A model generated the notes under the pieces. The model saw nothing but the letters and a program-made list of their open reading frames with translations, was not told the origin of the DNA and searched no databases. Source: Tritrichomonas foetus (lineage: Eukaryota > Parabasalia > Tritrichomonadida > Tritrichomonadidae). Taken from it: a DNA stretch of 19,972 nucleotides. The stretch spans positions 1-19,972 of the forward strand of contig MLAK01001251.1 of NCBI GenBank assembly GCA_001839685.1. Reading direction: 5' to 3'. The position numbers and the translations under genes were made by a program. Shown here piece after piece: positions 15,017 through 19,972 of the stretch; the first letter of the stretch is position 1, and every line of letters starts with the position of its first letter.

Positions 15017-18000
15017 ATGAAAACAGCATTTAATACATATTTATCATGTCAAACTTCGTCCCCAGAAGAATCACCAGTTACTTGTGTCGGATGGAATCGA
15101 ATAAATGGACTTATTGCATGCGGACATCAAAATGGATTTGTGACAATTGCTGCGATCGAGCAAGATCAGTTGCATCCTGGTTTATCACGTATTTCAATTA
15201 AAATGACAATACCTGAACATCGTTGCGAAATCACATCATTAGTTTGGAATGAAAAATATGGACGATTAATCACAACTGATGTATCTGGTTTGTTATTGAT
15301 ATGGTATGAACGAGAAGGCAAATGGATTCAATATAAGCCAGGTGAACGAACTGGTTTTCGAATATCATCAGTTGTGTGTTCACATAATGGTGAATTCATT
15401 TCACTTGGTTACGATAACGGTCTTGTTGTATGTGGAACAAGTGAAGTTGAACTTTGTTGGACAGCAGAACTAAATTCGCCAATTACATCAATCGCTTGGG
15501 TCACTGAAACAAAAAAAATGTATGCAGGTACACAATTATCAACTTTATTTGCAATAGCTGACAAAGGAAATACAATAAAACCTATTGAATTATCTAGTTG
15601 TGGTTCCCCTATTGTTTTTGTTGGTGCAGATCATCGTCCGCCTGATACTATGCTTGTTGCTTATCAAAATGGTGAAATTGTTTTATTCAAAAGTGAAACA
15701 GAAGAAATTCTGAAACAAATTGATTGTGAAATGGAACTGACTTCAGCTGCATGGTCGAAAAATGGATCTTTATTTGCTGTTGCCGGAAGACCAAAAGATG
15801 CAACTGAATTTCGAATCCATTTTTATTCATCTTCTGGAATTCTATTACGATCTTTAAATGTTGCTTCTTTAAATATTACTGCGATTTGCTTTGATCAAAC
15901 AGGGAGTAGACTTTTAGCAGGAATTGGAAATTCTATAAGTGTTATCCAAATTCTTAAAATTTATCCATACCATTTTTTTAAAGATACGCTTGTTTATAGT
16001 ATTCCTATGAACAATCAGTTCAAAATACAATCGCAAGAATTTAATATAATTTTTTATAATCCAAAGAAAAACGACAAACATGTAAAAGAAATTCATAACT
16101 TAATGGGAATTGCTGGAACTGCAGGCAATGTTGTGATTGGATCGCAAATTGGTGAGCAGGAAACAGCTTTACTTATTTGTAATGAATTTGGTATTCCTAT
16201 CACTAATACCATTTGCAATTTTTCGGCTAATTTGTTTACTATTTCTGATACTTATGTAGCTGCAGCATCATCAAATAGTTTATATTTATGGAACTATATT
16301 ACAGATGAAACTAAAGGATTTTATTTTAAAAAGAATATAACATCAATAGCAATGAGATCAAAATTCTTGTTTTTGTCTTTCGATTCAAAAGAAATAATTA
16401 GTTATACAATTCCTTTATTTGAAGAGCATTCTAGATATACTATTCCATTTATTGTTGAATATTTGGACTTGTCTTCTGATGAAACAAGAATATCAATGAT
16501 TGATGTTTATGGAAATATGGTTTTCCTTGATATTCATTCTGGTACTGCAACAAAAAGCACAAGAAATGAAACATGGTGTGCCAAATGGGCTGATGATTCA
16601 CCAAATTATTTAGTATCACTTGAAAAACAACGGCTTTATGTATATCATAATTTTATACCAGAAGAATCAATTGTTTCATTAACTCATATTGGGCAATATA
16701 AAGATTTAGTTGTCAGTACAATCAACTTTTTAAGTCTTTATACTGATCCAATGAATCCAACGCCAAATAATTTCCACAGTTTTGATTCTAAGCCACTTCG
16801 TGACCTCAAATTATTACTTCAATCAACTGCGCCACGTGACGAAATCATTACATATGTAAAAGAGAAAGACCATCCTGTTTTATGGAGACTTCTTGCTGAA
16901 TTTTGTTTAGAAAACCGTGATTTATATAATGCCGAAAAAGCATTTAGTCAAACTCAAGATAGATCATCTCATCTTTTTATGAAAACACTTTTATCTTATC
17001 CTAGGAATTCTGATTTACAAAATGGAATCATTGCTTGGTATCTTCAAAAATATGAAGAAGCCGAAAAACTTCTTATATCAGCAAATAGACTTGATTTAGC
17101 CTTAGAATTGCTATCTTCAATTCGAAATTGGCATAGAATCATTGAAGTTGCTGAAGAGGAAGATCATGATTTAATTGTCAGGTCGCATTACATGATTGCT
17201 GAAGAAGAAGCAGAAAAATCGAATTGGCTACAAGCTGCTGAACATTATATGAAAGCTGGAGATTTAGAAAAACAAATTATTTCTTTATTCAATGGACGAA
17301 TGTATGAGCAAATTGTAAATTTTGTTAAGCATAGTAAAAATATTAAAATTTTAAATATAATAGGTCATAAATTTACGCAACTTGGTGACATTGAAGATGC
17401 TATTGATGCATTTGTTAAAGCTAAAAATTACAATAGTGCAATTGAAGCATGTATCTCTTTAAATGAATGGAAAAAAGCATTTTCTATATGTGATGAATAT
17501 ATAGTTAGCGATAAAAAAAGAATTATTTCACGTTATGCCAAATATTTATCTGAAAGTTCCCGTTCTTCAAAAGCACTTGAATTATTAATCAAATTTGATT
17601 TGTTCAATGAAGCATCTCAAATTTTTGCAAAAGAAGGAGCAACTGCATTAAAACATCGTGATTATATTTTGGCAAAGAAATGTTTTTGTTTTGCAGCTTT
17701 GCAAGCAATGAAAGCACAAAATACCGAAGAAGCTAAGAGAATGTGGCATCATTGTGAAGGAATTCATTTTTTAGTACTTTCAAATAAAGCAATATTTAAA
17801 CATAATTGGATAGAAAACATTGAACTTGCTTCACGTTTGTTTTCTGACTATAGTGATGTTGTTGGTAAAGAAAGAGCTGCAGCTATTCTTTCAATTATTG
17901 GAATGAATTCTGGGTTTTATAGACAATGTTCTATTGGGTTTATTTTTCTAGAAAACTCGAAAAACCTGTCACAAAAAAAACGTGACCAAATGGAAAAAAT

Positions 18001-18259
18001 AGCTATCAAAATTTTCGCTAAAATGAATCCCTCTGATCCTCCTGATTTGACAGTAACAAATTGTAAGAATTGTAATCGAAAAATGACTTATCCACAAGTT
18101 AAATGTCGATGTGGTTATACTACAACACCAAGTATAGTTTCTGGAAATTCAATTGATCCCAAAGCGTCATGGAAATGTCCAAATTGTTTGCATTTTGCAG
18201 CAAAAGAAGAAATTTCCAAATTTTCTGTTTGTCCATTATGTCATTTTAAAATTTTTTAG
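15017..18259 (+). CDS. WDR35: Intraflagellar transport protein 121 (WDR35), IFT-A
   Basis: 1080 aa, near the usual length (about 1170-1180). Two N-terminal WD40 propellers cover about 1-310 and 310-580. Landmarks shared with WDR35 include GLIACGHQNGFV, SLVWNEKYGRLITTDVSGLLLIW, the DTLVYSIPM segment, YNPKKNDKHVKEIHNLMGI and WCAKWADDSPNYL. A TPR-like solenoid follows (about 600-1000), starting with PVLWRLLAEFCLENRDLYNAEKAF. The C-terminus (1015-1080) is a zinc-ribbon-like module with CxxC, CxC, CxxC and CxxC, ending CPLCHFKIF, as in the WDR35 tail. IFT121 is a core IFT-A subunit needed for retrograde flagellar transport and membrane cargo entry. The sequence similarity is specific enough to separate it from IFT122 and WDR19. 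No frameshift is seen. Start chosen at the first ATG; an initiator-like motif lies 39 nt upstream. Confidence 0.9.
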   Translation: MKTAFNTYLSCQTSSPEESPVTCVGWNRINGLIACGHQNGFVTIAAIEQDQLHPGLSRISIKMTIPEHRCEITSLVWNEKYGRLITTDVSGLLLIWYEREGKWIQYKPGERTGFRISSVVCSHNGEFISLGYDNGLVVCGTSEVELCWTAELNSPITSIAWVTETKKMYAGTQLSTLFAIADKGNTIKPIELSSCGSPIVFVGADHRPPDTMLVAYQNGEIVLFKSETEEILKQIDCEMELTSAAWSKNGSLFAVAGRPKDATEFRIHFYSSSGILLRSLNVASLNITAICFDQTGSRLLAGIGNSISVIQILKIYPYHFFKDTLVYSIPMNNQFKIQSQEFNIIFYNPKKNDKHVKEIHNLMGIAGTAGNVVIGSQIGEQETALLICNEFGIPITNTICNFSANLFTISDTYVAAASSNSLYLWNYITDETKGFYFKKNITSIAMRSKFLFLSFDSKEIISYTIPLFEEHSRYTIPFIVEYLDLSSDETRISMIDVYGNMVFLDIHSGTATKSTRNETWCAKWADDSPNYLVSLEKQRLYVYHNFIPEESIVSLTHIGQYKDLVVSTINFLSLYTDPMNPTPNNFHSFDSKPLRDLKLLLQSTAPRDEIITYVKEKDHPVLWRLLAEFCLENRDLYNAEKAFSQTQDRSSHLFMKTLLSYPRNSDLQNGIIAWYLQKYEEAEKLLISANRLDLALELLSSIRNWHRIIEVAEEEDHDLIVRSHYMIAEEEAEKSNWLQAAEHYMKAGDLEKQIISLFNGRMYEQIVNFVKHSKNIKILNIIGHKFTQLGDIEDAIDAFVKAKNYNSAIEACISLNEWKKAFSICDEYIVSDKKRIISRYAKYLSESSRSSKALELLIKFDLFNEASQIFAKEGATALKHRDYILAKKCFCFAALQAMKAQNTEEAKRMWHHCEGIHFLVLSNKAIFKHNWIENIELASRLFSDYSDVVGKERAAAILSIIGMNSGFYRQCSIGFIFLENSKNLSQKKRDQMEKIAIKIFAKMNPSDPPDLTVTNCKNCNRKMTYPQVKCRCGYTTTPSIVSGNSIDPKASWKCPNCLHFAAKEEISKFSVCPLCHFKIF

Positions 18260-18673
18260 ATTTAGTTTTGTTTGTTTGAACTTGGTAATAGGCTCACTAT
18301 AAATGCAATTACTTTAATAAAATGTATGTAATTATAAATTATTAAAAATATCGGAAATTATAAAACATGATTTTTTGGTAGAAAATTCACTGTCAAATTT
18401 TTTGTAAATTTTAGAAAGGAAACGTTACTGAATAATTTATTTGTATGATGAAATTTTCAAAATTTGAATGTTTATCCTGTCTGATATCCTTCTCGGCTAT
18501 TTTCTCAAAGTATCGAAGAATGGAACTTCCGGAAATATAATTTTCTTTCTAAATTAATCTATTTTCCTTTTATTTTATAATGTACTCCTATTGAATTAAA
18601 AATCATCAATGAAGAGATACCGAATAGAAAGAAATGGAATACTTTTTATTCTTAAAATTTTCGAGTGATTTAT
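18260..18673. other. IFT121 3' flank
   Basis: 414 bases of AT-rich DNA between the IFT121 stop and the mobile-element boundary. It contains TTTAATAAAA-type strings suitable for 3' processing near 18314. No ORF or RNA gene was recognised. Confidence 0.6.
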
Positions 18674-19179
18674 ATAGAGGTGCCAGGACTAAATAACGTA
18701 TTTTTTTGATGAATTTTGAGGGCTCATATTTCCTCATGTATACAACATAACAACGATTTGGTTTTACCTATAGAGTTCATAGATACTATACTATTAGATC
18801 ATACTATTTAGAACTATATATTTCATGTAGATAGCAAGATAAAAAATCATCCTAAGAAACAACTATTTCGTCAATAACTCTATATCTATTTGACTAAAAC
18901 TATTAATTTATATATTAATATATGAACACACAATAACCAAATGTGTAGAATTGTTTTTATGATGAAATAATTTTTATAAGTGAAGAAAATGCAATTTTCC
19001 ATTTTTTTTCTGAATAATGATATTTATCTCGAAGTGAGGTACGAGTCAGAGGGATAACTATCCTTCAAAAGTAAGTTCCTTCCATANTCTACAACATATC
19101 AGAATATACAGCAAATCGGCTCAGCGGGTGCAAAAATTTTTTGGGGTACAAAGTTTGGCGCCATTTACGTTAATATTGA

Positions 19180-19727
19180 ATAGTTTACAAATATATTGCG
19201 GGCGTTCTTGACTCTTTTTTACTCTCACATTTTCTAGATTTTGAAGGCGATTGCTCATCGGATGAGGAGGAAGACATCGAATTACGAGAAGAAGAGAATA
19301 GATTTCCATATTCAGAGGCAAAAATTCTACTTCCCAAAGATGATTGAAATCAACCCGCCAGAGTTCCCCAGTGGTGGCACTCACAATGCAAACATTGTAG
19401 ATATTGACATCGATTCATTTATTGACATTAGAGAAATTATTAAGCAGAAAGTTGTCGACTCATCGAAGGGCACGCTATTACTTCAACGCAGAGAAAACAG
19501 AAAAGAAGAGAGAAGCAGTCATCAACATGAGATGTAAGAAGAAAAGTCGTGCAGAGAAAGTTCGCTTTTTGAGTCCTATTGGCCAAATAANTGATGATGA
19601 GAACGCTTTAATGAGCGCTGAAGAGGCACTGGTCTTCTTTCTTGGCTATAACAGTCCAATTAACGCTGATTTGAAGCGCATCAGCTTCGGTAAAGGTGGA
19701 CTCGCTTCCTTCAGCACGATACATTAG
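19180..19727 (+). pseudogene. Frame-broken ORF inside the mobile-element remnant
   Basis: Three overlapping + strand open segments in different frames: 19180-19344 (acidic, with a C-S-S-D-E-E-E-D cluster), a second open to 19537 (NPPEFPSGGTHNAN, then DSFIDIREIIKQKVVDSSKG) and a third at 19404-19727 (basic KKKSRAEKVRF followed by ALMSAEEALVFFLGYNSP). Protein-like composition passes from one frame to the next, consistent with one ancestral gene carrying two frameshifts, or sequencing errors. The third frame reads through the N at 19591. I do not recognise the family; it shows no DDE motif. The first ORF could also simply be a chance acidic frame. Confidence 0.4.
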
Positions 19728-19737
19728 AAATGCTATT

Positions 19738-19757
19738 TGAAAGGTTTACAAAATTGG
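19738..19757 (+). repeat. Internal echo of the terminal palindrome arm
   Basis: TGAAAGGTTTACAAAATTGG differs by one inserted T from 19907-19925 in the contig-end repeat (TGAAAGGTTTACAAAATGG). It carries the outer palindrome arm and its inner flank, so the remnant and the terminal repeat may share a binding sequence or an origin. Confidence 0.6.
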
Positions 19758-19895
19758 ATTACGACTCATCCATATTTCTGCACCTAGCGAGGCAATTTTG
19801 TTGTTTAAACATTTGTTTGTTATTACACCATATGTATATTCATATATATAATTTTCGAAAGAATTGGCGTCTTGAGGGGGGTCCTGGCACCTCTA

Positions 19896-19972
19896 TTCCT
19901 CCTATATGAAAGGTTTACAAAATGGTCCCCCAAAGATTTTGTGGGACCATCCCATAAACCTTTGTCCTACCA
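19896..19972. repeat. Contig-end inverted repeat, right copy
   Basis: Exact reverse complement of 1-77. It begins directly after the TA (19894-19895) that flanks the neighbouring 13-bp TIR, so the two repeat boundaries coincide to the base. The compound palindrome occupies 19909-19963: arms 19909-19917 and 19955-19963, inner arms 19922-19929 and 19943-19950, loop 19930-19942. Confidence 0.85.

Larger units (their letters stand above)
18677..19893. mobile_element. TA-flanked mobile-element remnant with 13-bp TIRs
   Basis: About 1.2 kb bounded by perfect inverted repeats GAGGTGCCAGGAC (18677-18689) and GTCCTGGCACCTC (19881-19893), each flanked outside by TA (18675-18676 and 19894-19895). The TA duplication and size (close to mariner elements, about 1.3 kb) suggest a Tc1/mariner-like or another TA-targeting DNA transposon. 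The left half (to about 19170) is non-coding and AT-rich. The right half is distinctly more GC-balanced and carries a frame-broken ORF. No intact DDE transposase is visible, so the family is not established. Two ambiguous bases (19087, 19591) fall inside, so part of the structure may be misassembled. Confidence 0.55.

Noticed and set aside
14709..18354. 15-base match between 14709-14723 and 18340-18354
   Set aside because: A few such matches are expected by chance in 20 kb of AT-rich sequence.
19121..19384. 87-codon - strand ORF in the element remnant
   Set aside because: Antisense to the more protein-like + strand frames and starts or ends at no conserved feature.
1..19972. Whole window as a Maverick/Polinton (about 20 kb with inverted ends)
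   Set aside because: There is no DNA polymerase B, integrase, packaging ATPase or capsid gene; the content is single-copy cellular genes.

Overview
The window looks like one complete contig from a flagellated, intron-poor, AT-rich protist, most likely a parabasalid (trichomonad, Tritrichomonas-like). The reasons are long uninterrupted eukaryotic ORFs with no visible introns, very short 5' leaders, TCA(Y)(W) initiator-like motifs 12-43 nt upstream of several ATGs, and typically eukaryotic gene content (importin-beta, SAGA and FHA chromatin factors, R2R3 Myb, CAMK-like kinase, IFT-A subunit). The genus is inference; no rRNA or marker gene is present.

Layout: 1-77 is a repeat whose exact reverse complement closes the contig (19896-19972). 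The + strand then carries an MCRS1-like FHA protein (225-1358), a TADA1/Hfi1-like SAGA subunit (1684-2415) and a Kap123/importin-4-like karyopherin (2987-6028). Next comes a damaged stretch (6338-6840): the 5' end of an unknown gene runs into an N, then 34 bp copied from the downstream helicase, then a perfect 19-bp Tn5/Nextera mosaic end, then a 48-bp inverted copy of sequence 400 bp upstream. This is an assembly chimera. A DHX33-like DEAH-family helicase (6929-8806, +) follows. Three - strand genes come next: MYCBP/FAP174-like (8964-9287), R2R3 Myb (9741-10352) and a repetitive, probably axonemal, SAXO-like protein (10939-12381). A gene-free 1.16 kb leads to a protein kinase (13543-14649, +) and IFT121/WDR35 (15017-18259, +). 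The last 1.3 kb holds a TA-flanked, short-TIR mobile-element remnant with a frame-broken ORF, abutting the terminal repeat.

Functional themes: three genes are plausibly flagellar (IFT121, MYCBP/FAP174-like, SAXO-like) and three are chromatin or transcription factors (MCRS1-like, TADA1-like, Myb). The rest are general housekeeping. There is no operon logic: each gene has its own spacer. I found no convincing new multi-gene system. The most notable observations are the adapter-bearing misassembly, the contig-end inverted repeat with its compound palindrome, the adjacent mobile-element remnant, and divergent homologues that would readily be left as 'hypothetical' (TADA1, MCRS1, MYCBP, the SAXO-like protein).
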